Assembly (NCBI GenBank): GCA_037200525.1
Contig: JBBCGG010000001.1
Span: forward strand, 3,960,501-4,024,500
Reading direction: 5' to 3'
Length of the DNA stretch: 64,000 nt
Source: Methylocella sp.
GTDB lineage: Bacteria > Pseudomonadota > Alphaproteobacteria > Rhizobiales > Beijerinckiaceae
Position numbers and translations under genes: made by a program. The notes below the pieces were generated by a model. The model was given only the letters and a program-made list of their open reading frames with translations. It was not told the DNA's origin and searched no databases. This document shows, in pieces, positions 1 to 9,621 of the stretch (position 1 is the stretch's first letter; the number at the start of each line of letters is the position of its first letter).

Positions 1-124
1 TGTACATGCCAGGCCGCTTGCGCACGGCGTCAAGACCACGCAACACTTTGATGGAATCGGCGCCATAATAGGCTTCAGTTTCAACGGGAAGAGAAACCGG
101 CGGCGTGGCGGCGGGTTGGGCCAT
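1..124 (-). CDS. gyrB: DNA gyrase subunit B, N-terminal fragment
   Basis: Only the first 41 codons are in the window. After a short Pro/Ala-rich leader the protein reads YGADSIKVLRGLDAVRKRPG, the start of the GHKL ATPase domain of type II topoisomerases. The YGADSIKVL form is that of alphaproteobacterial GyrB, whereas ParE usually has a SAxDIEVLEGLEPVR form. GyrB supplies the ATPase for negative supercoiling together with GyrA. The start is the ATG at 124; the gene continues off the left edge. Confidence 0.85.
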   Translation of the reverse strand, partial: MAQPAATPPVSLPVETEAYYGADSIKVLRGLDAVRKRPGMY

Positions 125-362
125 AGGTGAAGCGAACTTTCTGCTCTCGGCAAAGCCTGACGAAGATTTCTGTCTTATAGACTAGAAACCTGTGAAGGTC
201 ATGTTTTTTAATGTCTTTTTCGCCACTCGCGGCAGCGATCCGACGAGCTTTCCACATCTCGATTCTGGTTTAATCGCGGACTGTCCGCCGCACGGATGAA
301 ACCAGCGCTGGACCATTACGATTTTGTCTCGAAATGGTCCAGTCGCCGGCCGCGGCGAAGCC

Positions 363-2957
363 TTACGCCGCTTCTTGGATGGCTTTGTCGCCGATCAGGA
401 GCCCCGTCTCGTCCGCGCCTATGCGAACCAGCTCGCCGTCGTGGATTTTGCCGGCAAGGATCAACTCGGCCAACGGATCCTGCACGTTCTTCTGAATGAC
501 GCGCTTCAAAGGCCGCGCGCCATAGGCCGGATCATAACCCTTTTCGGCGAGCCACGCGCGCGCCTCGGGGGTCAATTCCAACGTGATCTTGCGATCCTCA
601 AGCAGCTTCGCCAGGCGCTGGAGCTGAATCTCGACGATCGCCCCCATATCCTCGCGGCGCAGACGATGGAAGAGGATGATCTCGTCGATGCGATTCAGGA
701 ATTCCGGGCGGAAATGCGCCCGCACCACCTGCATCACTTCGGCATGGACCGCGCTCGAATCCTCGCCATCCTTCTGCAGCACGAGGAAATCGGCGCCGAG
801 GTTAGAGGTCATGATGATCAGCACATTCCGGAAATCGACCGTGCGCCCCTGCCCATCGGTGAGCCTGCCGTCGTCCAACACCTGCAAAAGAATGTTGAAG
901 ACATCTGGATGCGCCTTTTCGATCTCGTCGAACAGCACGACCTGATAGGGCCTGCGGCGCACCGCCTCAGTGAGAGCGCCGCCTTCTTCGTAGCCGACAT
1001 AGCCGGGAGGCGCGCCGATCAGACGGGCGACGGAATGTTTCTCCATGTATTCCGACATATCGATGCGCAGCAGCGCATTCTCATCATCAAACAAGAAGCC
1101 GGCGAGGGCCTTAGTCAGCTCGGTCTTGCCGACGCCCGTCGGTCCAAGAAACATGAACGAACCGATCGGGCGATTGGGATCCTGAAGTCCCGCCCGCGCG
1201 CGCCGCACCGCAGTCGAGACCGCCTTGACGGCCTCCGCCTGACCGACGACGCGTTTGCCGAGCGCCTCCTCCATTTTGATCAGCTTGTCGCGTTCGCCCT
1301 CGAGCATTTTGTCGACCGGAATTCCCGTCCATCGCGAGACGACCTGCGCAATATGCTCGGCGGTGACCGCCTCCTCGACCAGAATGCCGCCGCGCTTCGC
1401 CTCGATCTCCGTCAGCTTGCGCTCAAGATCTGGGATCACGCCGTAAGTCAGCTCTCCGGCGCGTTGATATTCGCCCCGGCGTTGCGCCTGAACGAGTTCG
1501 GTGCGGGCCGCCTCAAGCTGCTCTTTGAGTTTTTGCTCGGAGCCGAGCTTGTCCTTTTCGGCATGCCATCGCGTGGTGAGCGCCGCGGATTTTTCCTCGA
1601 GGTCGGCCAATTCGCCCTCAAGCTTGGATAGCCGCTCTTTCGAAGCCGCGTCGGTCTCTTTCTTCAGAGCCTCCTGCTCGATTTTCAGCTGAATGATTCG
1701 GCGATCAAACTCATCCAGCTCTTCCGGCTTCGAATCGATCTGCATACGCAAGCGCGCGCTCGCCTCATCGATGAGATCGATCGCTTTGTCCGGCAAAAAC
1801 CGATCCGCGATATAGCGATGCGACAGCGTCGCCGCCGCGACGATTGCAGCGTCGGTGATGCGCACGCCATGATGCAATTCGTATTTTTCCTTGAGGCCGC
1901 GCAAAATCGAAATCGTATCGGCGACCGTCGGCTCGGAGACGAAAACCGGCTGGAAACGCCGCGCCAGCGCGGCATCTTTCTCGACGTGCTTGCGATATTC
2001 TTCGAGCGTCGTTGCGCCGACGCAATGAAGCTCGCCGCGCGCGAGCGCAGGCTTCAGCAGGTTCGAAGCGTCCATCGCGCCATCGGCCTTGCCTGCGCCG
2101 ACGAGCGTATGCATTTCGTCGATGAAGAGGATGATGCCTCCAGCGGCGGCGGTGACCTCGGTCAAAATGCCTTTCAGCCGCTCTTCGAATTCGCCGCGAT
2201 ATTTGGCCCCGGCGATGAGCGAGCCCATGTCGAGCGCGAGCAATTTCTTGTCGCGCAGACTCTCGGGCACGTCGCCGTTGACGATCCGCAATGCAAGGCC
2301 TTCGACGATAGCCGTCTTGCCGACGCCGGGCTCGCCGATAAGAACCGGATTATTCTTGGTGCGTCTGGATAGGACCTGAATGGTGCGACGGATTTCCTCA
2401 TCGCGCCCGATGACAGGATCAAGCTTTCCCGTCCGCGCGGCTTCCGTCAGATCGCGGGTATATTTCTTCAGGGCGTCATAGGCGTTTTCGGCGCTTGCAT
2501 TATCCGCAGTGCGGCCTTTGCGTAATTCTTCAATCGCCTTGTTTAGATTTTGCGGCGTCACCCCCGCCTTCTCGATAATTTTGCCAGCCTCGGAACTCTT
2601 ATCCATGGCCAGCGCCAGAAGAAGCCGCTCCACCGTCACGTAGGAATCGCCCGCTTTCTCGGCGATCTTTTCAGCGTTGTCGAAAATCCGCGCGGTCGCC
2701 GGCGTGATATACACTTGGCCGGCGCCGGAGCCTTCGACTTTCGGCAATTTGCCAAGAGCAAGTTCGGTTGCGATCAGCGCATCGCGCGAGCGTCCGCCCG
2801 CCTTGTCGATGAGCCCCGCGGCGAGGCCTTGCTCGTCATCGAGCAGAACCTTCAACACATGCTCGGGCGTGAACTGCTGATTGCCTTCGCGCACCGCGAG
2901 CGACTGTGCGCTCTGGACAAACCCCCGCGCTCTTTCAGTGTATTTCTCAAAATTCAT
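363..2957 (-). CDS. clpB: ATP-dependent chaperone ClpB (Hsp100 disaggregase)
   Basis: 864 residues, the usual ClpB length. In order: Clp N-domain (about 1-145), first AAA+ module with Walker A GEPGVGKT near residue 205, a long coiled-coil middle domain (about 400-520) that distinguishes ClpB from ClpA, and a second AAA+ module with GPTGVGKT near 607. ClpB works with DnaK in the cytoplasm to pull proteins out of heat-induced aggregates. An in-frame opening extends upstream, but the ATG at 2957 starts the conserved [15 protein letters not shown] and is preceded by a GGGGGAG ribosome site. Upstream lies a 376-bp gap holding a short tandem repeat. Confidence 0.97.
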   Translation of the reverse strand: MNFEKYTERARGFVQSAQSLAVREGNQQFTPEHVLKVLLDDEQGLAAGLIDKAGGRSRDALIATELALGKLPKVEGSGAGQVYITPATARIFDNAEKIAEKAGDSYVTVERLLLALAMDKSSEAGKIIEKAGVTPQNLNKAIEELRKGRTADNASAENAYDALKKYTRDLTEAARTGKLDPVIGRDEEIRRTIQVLSRRTKNNPVLIGEPGVGKTAIVEGLALRIVNGDVPESLRDKKLLALDMGSLIAGAKYRGEFEERLKGILTEVTAAAGGIILFIDEMHTLVGAGKADGAMDASNLLKPALARGELHCVGATTLEEYRKHVEKDAALARRFQPVFVSEPTVADTISILRGLKEKYELHHGVRITDAAIVAAATLSHRYIADRFLPDKAIDLIDEASARLRMQIDSKPEELDEFDRRIIQLKIEQEALKKETDAASKERLSKLEGELADLEEKSAALTTRWHAEKDKLGSEQKLKEQLEAARTELVQAQRRGEYQRAGELTYGVIPDLERKLTEIEAKRGGILVEEAVTAEHIAQVVSRWTGIPVDKMLEGERDKLIKMEEALGKRVVGQAEAVKAVSTAVRRARAGLQDPNRPIGSFMFLGPTGVGKTELTKALAGFLFDDENALLRIDMSEYMEKHSVARLIGAPPGYVGYEEGGALTEAVRRRPYQVVLFDEIEKAHPDVFNILLQVLDDGRLTDGQGRTVDFRNVLIIMTSNLGADFLVLQKDGEDSSAVHAEVMQVVRAHFRPEFLNRIDEIILFHRLRREDMGAIVEIQLQRLAKLLEDRKITLELTPEARAWLAEKGYDPAYGARPLKRVIQKNVQDPLAELILAGKIHDGELVRIGADETGLLIGDKAIQEAA

Positions 2958-3163
2958 GGCTTTATCTCCCCCTTCGAAATCGCCCCCATCGGCAGCGCAT
3001 TTCGCAGTAAAACGGAATCGGCCCCTTGCGGCGGCCTCTTCAGTCAAATGTAGGGAAAAAAAAAGCCCGCGGTAGGGTTTGCGCTGCGAATCATGCGTCA
3101 TTCGCAGCGCCGCGAGCCAGACCGCCAGGGTGGCGTGCGGCTCATTTCGCGTGGGAGCGCCTT

Positions 3164-3217
3164 ATTCTTTGCAGAATGCGATGAAGCGATATTCTTTGCA
3201 GAATGCGATAAAGCGAT
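3164..3217. repeat. 27-bp tandem repeat, two copies
   Basis: Two adjacent 27-bp units (3164-3190 and 3191-3217) differ at a single base (G to A) and contain ATTCTTTGCAGAATGCGAT; TTCTTTGCAGAA is itself partly palindromic. The array sits in the otherwise empty gap 2958-3333 between clpB and the small exported protein. I see no gene in the rest of that gap. Function unknown. Confidence 0.7.
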
Positions 3218-3333
3218 CCCGGATCGCTTGGAGCCGACCTCGTCCCAAGACGAAAGTCAGCCCTATATCGCGCCGTTAGAAAGCCGGCCCTGTTGTGTTC
3301 AACGAGAGCGCAGCGGCTGACTAGAGGGTCAGA

Positions 3334-3588
3334 TTACCAGCGACAGACCCTGCGTGGACCCCAGGGAGTTCCCCGCCACCAACACCGGCGGCCCCAGCCC
3401 CAACCCCAGTTTCTCCGACAGCCGCCCCAAGGACCGCGATGCCAGCCAAACCCGCAGCCGCCCCGCGCCATCGTCACCTCGGGAGATGACGATATCTGAT
3501 GGAACGAGGCGACAGGCATAGCCTGCACGTCAATGGAAAGCGCCGAAAGGAAAATAATGGCCGCAGCGACAGATAGTTTCGTGATCAT
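3334..3588 (-). CDS. small exported GCG_CRPN-type protein
   Basis: 84 residues. Residues 1-23 form a signal peptide with a hydrophobic core (AAAIIFLSALSIDVQA). The mature part is rich in Gly, Trp and Arg and carries GGCGFGWHRGPWGGCRRN, close to the GCG_CRPN module found in small secreted proteins of Hyphomicrobiales, here with CRRN in place of CRPN. It likely acts in the cell envelope; the role of the family is unknown. The start is the ATG at 3588. Confidence 0.8.
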   Translation of the reverse strand: MITKLSVAAAIIFLSALSIDVQAMPVASFHQISSSPEVTMARGGCGFGWHRGPWGGCRRNWGWGWGRRCWWRGTPWGPRRVCRW

Positions 3589-3679
3589 AAATCACCTGTT
3601 TCCGCCCTGATTTCAACGGAAACATCCTACTGCGCGACGAACAAGCCTCCAAATGAATTGTGACGAGCGCTAACACTCA

Positions 3680-4693
3680 TCAGTCCCCAACGGGATCCTT
3701 GGCGCTGGTTTCCTCATGATTTGCGGCCTGGTCGATCGCCATTTCAGCCTTGCTGCGGCGGCGGCGGCGCGGACGCAAATGGAAGCCATTCGCTTCGCGG
3801 TCGACTACTTCGGAGCGCTCGTTGCTGATCGAGGCGAATGCCTCGACGGGAGCCTCGGATTCGATCGAATCAGAAGGCGCCCGGACCGGCGCTGTAATGA
3901 AAGCGGGCAGGCCGTTGGGCTCGACCTCCTCGATGACCGGAGCCGGCGCGCGCGACTCGCTGCGCGGGGCGGCGTCATTGCGAAAGTCCCGCGGCGGGCG
4001 GCCAGAGCGCTGGCTACGATTGTCCTGATCTCGCCCCTGCCCATTGCGTTCAGAGCCGGTCCGATCCTGCTGGGCGTTGCGATCTTGATTGCCGTTGCGG
4101 TCGGAATATGGGCGATCCTGGTAGGATCTTTCCTGATAGGGCTTGTCCTGCTGGTAGGGCTTTTCCTGGAAAGGCCGGTCCTGACGCGGGCCGCGATCCT
4201 GACGCTCGTATCCCGGTTTTTCCGGATTGCCATTGCCGCCGTTGCCATAAAAGGCGCGATCCGAACTTGGCTGCGGATTGCCGGATTGAGGCTGCTGCGC
4301 GAAAGCGGGTTGGGGCGCAGCGAAACGTTCGGGCGGCGAAGCGAATCGGTCTGGAATGCCGGTGAAATCGTCGCCGTCGTCGATCTCTTCCGCGATGGGT
4401 TCGCCGGGCTGGCGTTGATAGCCGACCGCGCTTTGTTGTTGCGCCTGCTGGGCCACCGCGATGAGGCGGAAATAATGTTCGGCGTGCTGGAGATAGCTTT
4501 CCGCCGTAACCGGATCGCCGGACGACTGCGCGTCGCGGGCTAATTGGAGGTATTTTTCCCCAATATGATGGGCAGTGCCGCGGATTTTAACGTCGGGACC
4601 GCTCGACTCGTACGAACGCGTAAGAGGGTTTGGTCCTTTGCGATTATTATTGGGGCGGCCACGCATGCGTTTGTTGTTCTGTCCTGGTCTCAT
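3680..4693 (-). CDS. DUF4167 domain protein
   Basis: 337 residues. The N-terminus (MRPGQNNKRMRGR..., then RKGPNPLTRSYESSGPDVKI) and the GEKYLQLARDAQSSGDPVTA helix pair up to about residue 95 are the DUF4167 signature of Hyphomicrobiales. The rest is low complexity, with many Gln/Asp/Arg/Tyr repeats (QDRPY, QDKPYQ) and a basic stretch RPRRRRR near the end. The basic, disordered make-up suggests nucleic-acid binding, but no function is established. The ATG at 4693 has AAGGAT 7 bases upstream; an in-frame opening reaches TTG at 4783 but adds only non-conserved residues. It follows prmC, as in related genomes. Confidence 0.88.
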   Translation of the reverse strand: MRPGQNNKRMRGRPNNNRKGPNPLTRSYESSGPDVKIRGTAHHIGEKYLQLARDAQSSGDPVTAESYLQHAEHYFRLIAVAQQAQQQSAVGYQRQPGEPIAEEIDDGDDFTGIPDRFASPPERFAAPQPAFAQQPQSGNPQPSSDRAFYGNGGNGNPEKPGYERQDRGPRQDRPFQEKPYQQDKPYQERSYQDRPYSDRNGNQDRNAQQDRTGSERNGQGRDQDNRSQRSGRPPRDFRNDAAPRSESRAPAPVIEEVEPNGLPAFITAPVRAPSDSIESEAPVEAFASISNERSEVVDREANGFHLRPRRRRRSKAEMAIDQAANHEETSAKDPVGD

Positions 4694-5129
4694 CGATGAT
4701 CCTTGAGTGGCATCGTAGTCGCGACCCTCGAGCATCGCCTGATCGGCGTCTCGTTCACGGTTCTTATCGAACCATTTTTTCAATAACGCGAAGGCGCGAG
4801 CGGATTAATTTGGCTCTCCAGCCGGTGGCGATGCTCACGGGGTCTCCGTGGCGTCGATCCTTGACCCTGGATCAACAGAGTCTTGGAGTTTCGGGGGACA
4901 TTACCTCGGTTTCGCCGAGCGTCGCAGCATCGCCGGAAGCGGGCCACCTATTTTCCCCACACTGCATATAATGCGCGGGTAGGTGTATCTCGACGCTAAC
5001 CGCAGCTTTACAGGAGCGAATAGGTAATCCTTATCTGCTCAAACTAGCCGCTTTCAACTGAAACGCCAAGAGCTTTTCCGAAAATATCTCTCTCACACCT
5101 TCGCTGTGATCAAAATGTCGCGCTTGAGC
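4694..5129. other. intergenic gap, no gene seen
   Basis: 436 bp between prmC and the DUF4167 gene. I found no convincing reading frame, RNA gene or strong hairpin. It presumably holds the promoter of the DUF4167 gene. Confidence 0.5.
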
Positions 5130-5975
5130 TCAAGCTAGCTCCGACAAAATAATACGTTCCCGTCCGTTGAGGTCAAGTCCCCAGTTGAAAACACTCAGCG
5201 AGGCGGCCTGCAATAGCGCCGCAACGGCCTTCCCCTGCCCCAGTCCAAACTCAAGCGCGACGACGCCATGCGGCTCCAAAAGACCCGGCAAGGCGGGGAT
5301 GATGGCGCGATAGGTCGAAAGACCGTCTTCGCCGCCGTCGAGGGCAAGGCGCGGATCATAGACCCTGACTTCCGGCGCAAGGCTCTCGATTTCATCCCCA
5401 GGAATATAGGGCGGGTTGGAAACGATCAGATCGAATCGGCCTCGCAACGCCGCTGTCCAATCCCCACAAATTATTCGCCCGCGCGCGTCCAGCCCCTGCA
5501 TGGCGAGATTGCTTTGCGCAATGGCGCAGGCCGCCGGCGAAATGTCGACGCCAACGCCAAACGCGAGCGGCAGGCAGCGCAACAGCGCTCCAAGAACGGC
5601 GCCCGAGCCGACCCCAAGATCAAGAATCCGCAAGGCCTTGTCCCGATCGCCAGCCAGACGATCCAGCGCAGCCTCAATCAAGGTTTCGGTGTCCGGGCGC
5701 GGATCGAGCACTGCGGAACTCACGGCGAAACGTTCGCCCCAAAACTCCTTGTAACCAATGATTCGCGACACCGGCTCGCGGCGCAAACGCCTCGAGGCCA
5801 TCAGGCGCAAGACATCGGCCGCGCCGCCGAGCGGGGCGTCTGCGTCGCGAATGAGGCCCGCGTGATCAATTCCAAGCGCCGCGCATAAAAGCACCCGCGC
5901 ATCGAGTTCGGCGGATTCAATGCCTCCCTCGCTAAAGGCGCGCGCCACCGCCCGCCGCGCCCTCTCGCGCGGCAT
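5130..5975 (-). CDS. prmC: peptide chain release factor N5-glutamine methyltransferase
   Basis: 281 residues. An N-terminal helical domain (to about 75) precedes a class I SAM-methyltransferase fold with DLGVGSGAVLGALL near 118 (SAM binding) and NPPY near 187 (catalytic, amide-methylating). PrmC methylates the Gln of the GGQ motif of release factors RF1/RF2. The opening extends to a TTG at 6044 inside htpG; I chose the ATG at 5975 because MPRERARRAVARAF aligns with the usual N-terminus. It lies 40 bp after htpG on the same strand. prfA, its usual partner, is not in this window. Confidence 0.92.
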   Translation of the reverse strand: MPRERARRAVARAFSEGGIESAELDARVLLCAALGIDHAGLIRDADAPLGGAADVLRLMASRRLRREPVSRIIGYKEFWGERFAVSSAVLDPRPDTETLIEAALDRLAGDRDKALRILDLGVGSGAVLGALLRCLPLAFGVGVDISPAACAIAQSNLAMQGLDARGRIICGDWTAALRGRFDLIVSNPPYIPGDEIESLAPEVRVYDPRLALDGGEDGLSTYRAIIPALPGLLEPHGVVALEFGLGQGKAVAALLQAASLSVFNWGLDLNGRERIILSELA

Positions 5976-6015
5976 CGAGGCGCAAAGCTCCAACCCGCCG
6001 GGCAAAATCACCGAC

Positions 6016-7959
6016 TTACGTCGCCGGACGGCTGGCGGCTTCAAGCAGAACGCGCGTCAGCCGCGTTGCGAAATCTGGCGCATTGGACGGCTGTTCGCCT
6101 TCCATCACCCGCGCCTCGTCGAAGATCAGCCAAGTGATGTCCTCGATTTTCTGCTTGTCCGACGCGCCGATGAGAGCGCCCAGCGCCTGGATCAGCGGAT
6201 GCTTCGGATTGACCTCGAGCACGGGCTTTGTCGCCGCGCCAAGTTGGCCATGCTCGGCGAGCAATTGCTCCAGCCGTCGATCCGGCCCGCGATCCGGCGC
6301 AATCAGGCAAGCGGGGCTTTGCGCCAATCGATCGGAAGCGCGCACGTCTTCCACCGCGCTTTCGAGAACCTGTTTCATGAGCGCGAAGAGCGTCGCGAGT
6401 TTAGCCGTCGAAGCCTCGTCCGCCGCCTCGTCCGCGCTGCCCTCGAGAAGCGGTATCAATTTGATGTCGGCGGCCCCCTGCGTCACCGACTTGAAAGGCT
6501 TCCCGTCAAATCCGATTGCGGGAGTGACCCAGAAAGCATCGACCGGATCGGGCAGCAGCAGAACTTCGACGCCGCGAGCGCGAAACCCCTCGAGTTGCGG
6601 GCTCGCCGCCAGCCGCTTCAAATCATCGCCGAGGAGATGATAGATGGCGGTCTGGTTCTCTCGCATTCCGGCGACATAATCCTTGAGCGCGCGGGCGCCT
6701 TCGGGATGAGTCGAGGTCGCAAAACGGGAGATATTGAGCAAGGCGTCGCGCTTTTCGGGCCCTTCATAGATGCCCTCTTTCAGCACGCTGCCGAAATGTC
6801 CCCAGATCTCGGCGAATTTTGCGGGATCGTTTTCGGAAAGCTTGGTCAGCTCCTGCAAAATGCGATTGGAGACGCCTTGCTTGATGGCGTTAAAGACCGG
6901 ACTTTCCTGGATCATCTCGCGCGAGACATTCAGCGGAAGATCGGCGGAATCGACAAGCAGCCGGACGAAGCGCAGCCACCTTGGCAGGATCTTGGCGTCA
7001 TCGGTAATCAGAACATGGCGGACATAAAGTTTGGCGCCGCCCTGGCGCGACGGATCGAACAGATCGAGCGGTCGCAAGGAGGGGATGAAGGCCAGAACCG
7101 TATATTCATGACGCCCTTCCGCGCGCCAATGCACGGTGAGCGCCGGCTCATCGAATTGACCGGACAGGTTATGATAGAACTCGGTGTAATCCTGCGTTGT
7201 GATGGCGCTTTTGGGTTTGGTCCACAGCGCCTGGCCATCGCTCAGCTGGCGCGGTTCGGCCCCAGGCGATTCGACGATTGCGATCGGCGCCGTCAGCGCG
7301 CTTGAATGCTCGCGCACGATCTGTTCGAGGCGGTAAGGTTCGAGATATTCCTTCGAACCCTCGTTGAGATGCAGGACCACGCGAGTTCCGTGATCGGGAG
7401 CCTGATCAAGCTGCAGCGGCGCTATTGAGAACGCGCCTTTTCCATCCGAACTCCAGAGGAAGGCCTCGCTCGACCCGGCGCGCCGCGAAAACACTTCGAC
7501 CCGATCCGCGACCATGAAAGCCGAGTAGAAGCCGATGCCGAATTGCCCGATCAAATCGACTTTTGGACCTGTCGCGACAGAGGTGCCCGCTTCATCGCCC
7601 TCATTCTCGACGCCCTGTTCGGGCTTTGCGCCGATCCGGTCGAGAAAAGCCCGGGTACCGGACCTTGCGATGGTGCCGAGCGACTCGGCAAGATCCTCGC
7701 GCGTCATGCCGATTCCATTATCCTCGATCGTGAGGATTCCGGCCTCCTTGTCGAGGCGGATCGCAATCTTGAAGGGGGCCTTGGCGAGCGAGGGATCGGC
7801 AAGCGCTTCGTAGCGCAATTTTTCACAAGCATCGGCCGCATTGGAAAGCAGTTCGCGGAGGAAAATGTCGCGATCGGAATAGACCGAATGCACCATGAGA
7901 TGCAGCAGCCTTGCGACATCGGCTTGAAACGCTTGAGATTGACCCGCAGCTTCAGACAT
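6016..7959 (-). CDS. htpG: chaperone HtpG (Hsp90)
   Basis: 647 residues. The N-terminal GHKL ATPase domain shows ELLSNAADACEKLR, IEDNGIGM and GQFGIGFYSAFMVAD; the middle domain shows YVRHVLITDD and LPLNVSREMIQES; a C-terminal dimerisation domain follows. It is a cytoplasmic ATP-dependent chaperone. The ATG at 7959 (MSEAAGQ) is preferred to an in-frame TTG two codons upstream; GGGGAAG lies about 12 bases before it. Confidence 0.96.
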   Translation of the reverse strand: MSEAAGQSQAFQADVARLLHLMVHSVYSDRDIFLRELLSNAADACEKLRYEALADPSLAKAPFKIAIRLDKEAGILTIEDNGIGMTREDLAESLGTIARSGTRAFLDRIGAKPEQGVENEGDEAGTSVATGPKVDLIGQFGIGFYSAFMVADRVEVFSRRAGSSEAFLWSSDGKGAFSIAPLQLDQAPDHGTRVVLHLNEGSKEYLEPYRLEQIVREHSSALTAPIAIVESPGAEPRQLSDGQALWTKPKSAITTQDYTEFYHNLSGQFDEPALTVHWRAEGRHEYTVLAFIPSLRPLDLFDPSRQGGAKLYVRHVLITDDAKILPRWLRFVRLLVDSADLPLNVSREMIQESPVFNAIKQGVSNRILQELTKLSENDPAKFAEIWGHFGSVLKEGIYEGPEKRDALLNISRFATSTHPEGARALKDYVAGMRENQTAIYHLLGDDLKRLAASPQLEGFRARGVEVLLLPDPVDAFWVTPAIGFDGKPFKSVTQGAADIKLIPLLEGSADEAADEASTAKLATLFALMKQVLESAVEDVRASDRLAQSPACLIAPDRGPDRRLEQLLAEHGQLGAATKPVLEVNPKHPLIQALGALIGASDKQKIEDITWLIFDEARVMEGEQPSNAPDFATRLTRVLLEAASRPAT

Positions 7960-8205
7960 TTCCAAACAATCTTCCCCTGATGCATTTCATCGCTGATCGG
8001 GCGCCTCTATGCCTTAAACCCAGGCGCAGTCGCCCCCGCGCTCATATTGCCCGTGAAGGATTTAGATTCAAGGCCTCTCGACGCGAGGGCGTCCGATGCT
8101 CATTCCGCCCTGTCTCAAAACTGTCAGGATGGGGCTTGCCCAAGCCAGTTTGGCGGGCGATGATGGAAAAACGCAAGGCCATCAACGATAAAAGGCATAA
8201 GCGAT

Positions 8206-8625
8206 TTGGAGCCTACCGACGATAATCGCAGCGGGGCCCTCCCGGACAGGGTCAGGGAGTTCCGCTCCGCTCCCCCCCTCGCCCAATTTCCACTCCCCAC
8301 TGGCCAAGCCGCCGCGGCCAACGCCGAGATCGTATCTTTCGATCGGATCGAGCTGCGCCAGATTTTCAACCTCTACGGCCGCAAGGTATCCGAAGGCGAA
8401 TGGCGCGATTACGCTATTGATTTCATGGCTCAGAAGGCGGTTTTCTCGATATATCGGCGCAGCTCCGAATGCGCTTTATATCGGATCGAGAAAAACCCGA
8501 AGCTGGCGAAGAAGCAAGGAGCCTATAGCGTCCTTGCCGCCAATGGCCTTGTGCTCAAGCGGGGCCATGAACTCGGCCGCGTCATGGCTGTCCTCGACAA
8601 GCGCTTGAAGCTTGTTTCGGGCTGA
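8206..8625 (+). CDS. DUF2794 domain protein
   Basis: 139 residues. Residues about 42-135 match DUF2794: VSFDRIELRQIFNLYGRKV, GEWRDYAIDF, YRIEKNPKLAKKQGAYSV and VLKRGHELGRVMAVLDKRL. The family is conserved in Alphaproteobacteria and has no assigned function. The only usable start is the TTG at 8206, since an in-frame stop lies at 8161 and no ATG or GTG occurs before the conserved region. A terminator follows. Confidence 0.88.
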   Translation: MEPTDDNRSGALPDRVREFRSAPPLAQFPLPTGQAAAANAEIVSFDRIELRQIFNLYGRKVSEGEWRDYAIDFMAQKAVFSIYRRSSECALYRIEKNPKLAKKQGAYSVLAANGLVLKRGHELGRVMAVLDKRLKLVSG

Positions 8626-8653
8626 GGGAATGCCAACCGACGCCCGACGAAAA

Positions 8654-8677
8654 AAGGCCCCGCTCGTGCGGGGCCTT
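8654..8677. terminator. bidirectional rho-independent terminator
   Basis: Perfect 9-bp stem AAGGCCCCG / CGGGGCCTT with a 6-base loop, flanked by A-rich sequence on the left and T-rich sequence on the right. It lies between the convergent DUF2794 gene and the Bax-inhibitor gene and can serve both. Confidence 0.9.
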
Positions 8678-8700
8678 CATTATTTTGAACCATGCAATCT

Positions 8701-9486
8701 TTAGTTATTGCGCGAGCCGGTTAGGAACAGCAGCGACTGGAATATATTGATGAAATCCAGATACAGCATCAAGGCGCCGTTTACGGATTTCTTGGTCGCC
8801 ACCTCATAGCCGTCAGCCTCGTAATACATCTCCTTGATCGCCTGCGTATCCCAGGCGGTGAGGCCCGAGAAGATCAGGATCGAGAGGATCGACAGACCGA
8901 ACTGAAACGCCGTGCTCTGAACGAACAAATTGACGACGCTGGCGATGACGAGGCCAATCAGACCCATCACCAGGAACGAGCCCATCGCCGACAGGCTGCG
9001 TTTGGTGGTGTAGCCGTAAAGGCTGAGGCCGCCGAAGGCCGCCGCGGTTACAAAGAAGGCGCGCGCCACTGAGGTCCCGGTATAAACCAGCAGAATAGAC
9101 GAGAGGGACAAGCCCATCGTCGCGGCGAAAGCGAAGAACAGCGCCCGCGCTGACGAAGCCGACATCTGGTTAATGCGGAACGAGAAAAACAGCACAAAAG
9201 CCAGCGGCGCCAGCATTACGAGATATCTGAGCGGGCTGCCGTAAAGGGCGGCGCCAAAGGCGGTAAGCGGGATGCGTCCCATCTGGGCGACCGCCTGCGA
9301 ATGATCGCCGGCGACGGCGAGCATGTTGACCCCAAGCGCCACGAGGCCGGTGAGCGCGAGGCCGATCACCATGTTGTTATAAACGCCAAGCATGTAGGAG
9401 CGCAGGCCCTGGTCGATCTCGGCGCGACCTGCCCGTGCGACGCCCTGACCCCAGCGGGCGCTTGCGTTGCGGTCGAAGTCGGACAT
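8701..9486 (-). CDS. Bax inhibitor-1/YccA family membrane protein
   Basis: 261 residues with about seven transmembrane segments (for example VIGLALTGLVALGVNML and YLVMLAPLAFVLFFSF). The soluble N-terminus and the C-terminal segment VNGALMLYLDFINIFQSLLF are typical of the BI-1/YccA family, which forms pH-sensitive calcium leak channels; the bacterial role is poorly defined. The ATG at 9486 follows AGAGGAAA. Confidence 0.93.
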   Translation of the reverse strand: MSDFDRNASARWGQGVARAGRAEIDQGLRSYMLGVYNNMVIGLALTGLVALGVNMLAVAGDHSQAVAQMGRIPLTAFGAALYGSPLRYLVMLAPLAFVLFFSFRINQMSASSARALFFAFAATMGLSLSSILLVYTGTSVARAFFVTAAAFGGLSLYGYTTKRSLSAMGSFLVMGLIGLVIASVVNLFVQSTAFQFGLSILSILIFSGLTAWDTQAIKEMYYEADGYEVATKKSVNGALMLYLDFINIFQSLLFLTGSRNN

Positions 9487-9621
9487 GATTTCCTCTAGTG
9501 TTGTGGAGGCTAAGCCGCCTCCGGCCGCTGTCCTTATGAGATCAGCTTCGTAACCAATATGGCTCAGCGGCGCGGTCCATACAAGGGCGCTGAAGATGAA
9601 CTATACTTAAGGTTGCCCGTG

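Noticed and set aside
324-1631. 435-codon open frame on the plus strand within clpB
   Set aside because: It is antisense to the conserved clpB gene; high GC content keeps the opposite strand open and the translation has no domain.
5920-7305. 461-codon plus-strand frame across prmC and htpG
   Set aside because: Shadow of two clearly conserved minus-strand genes; Arg-rich composition typical of a wrong frame.
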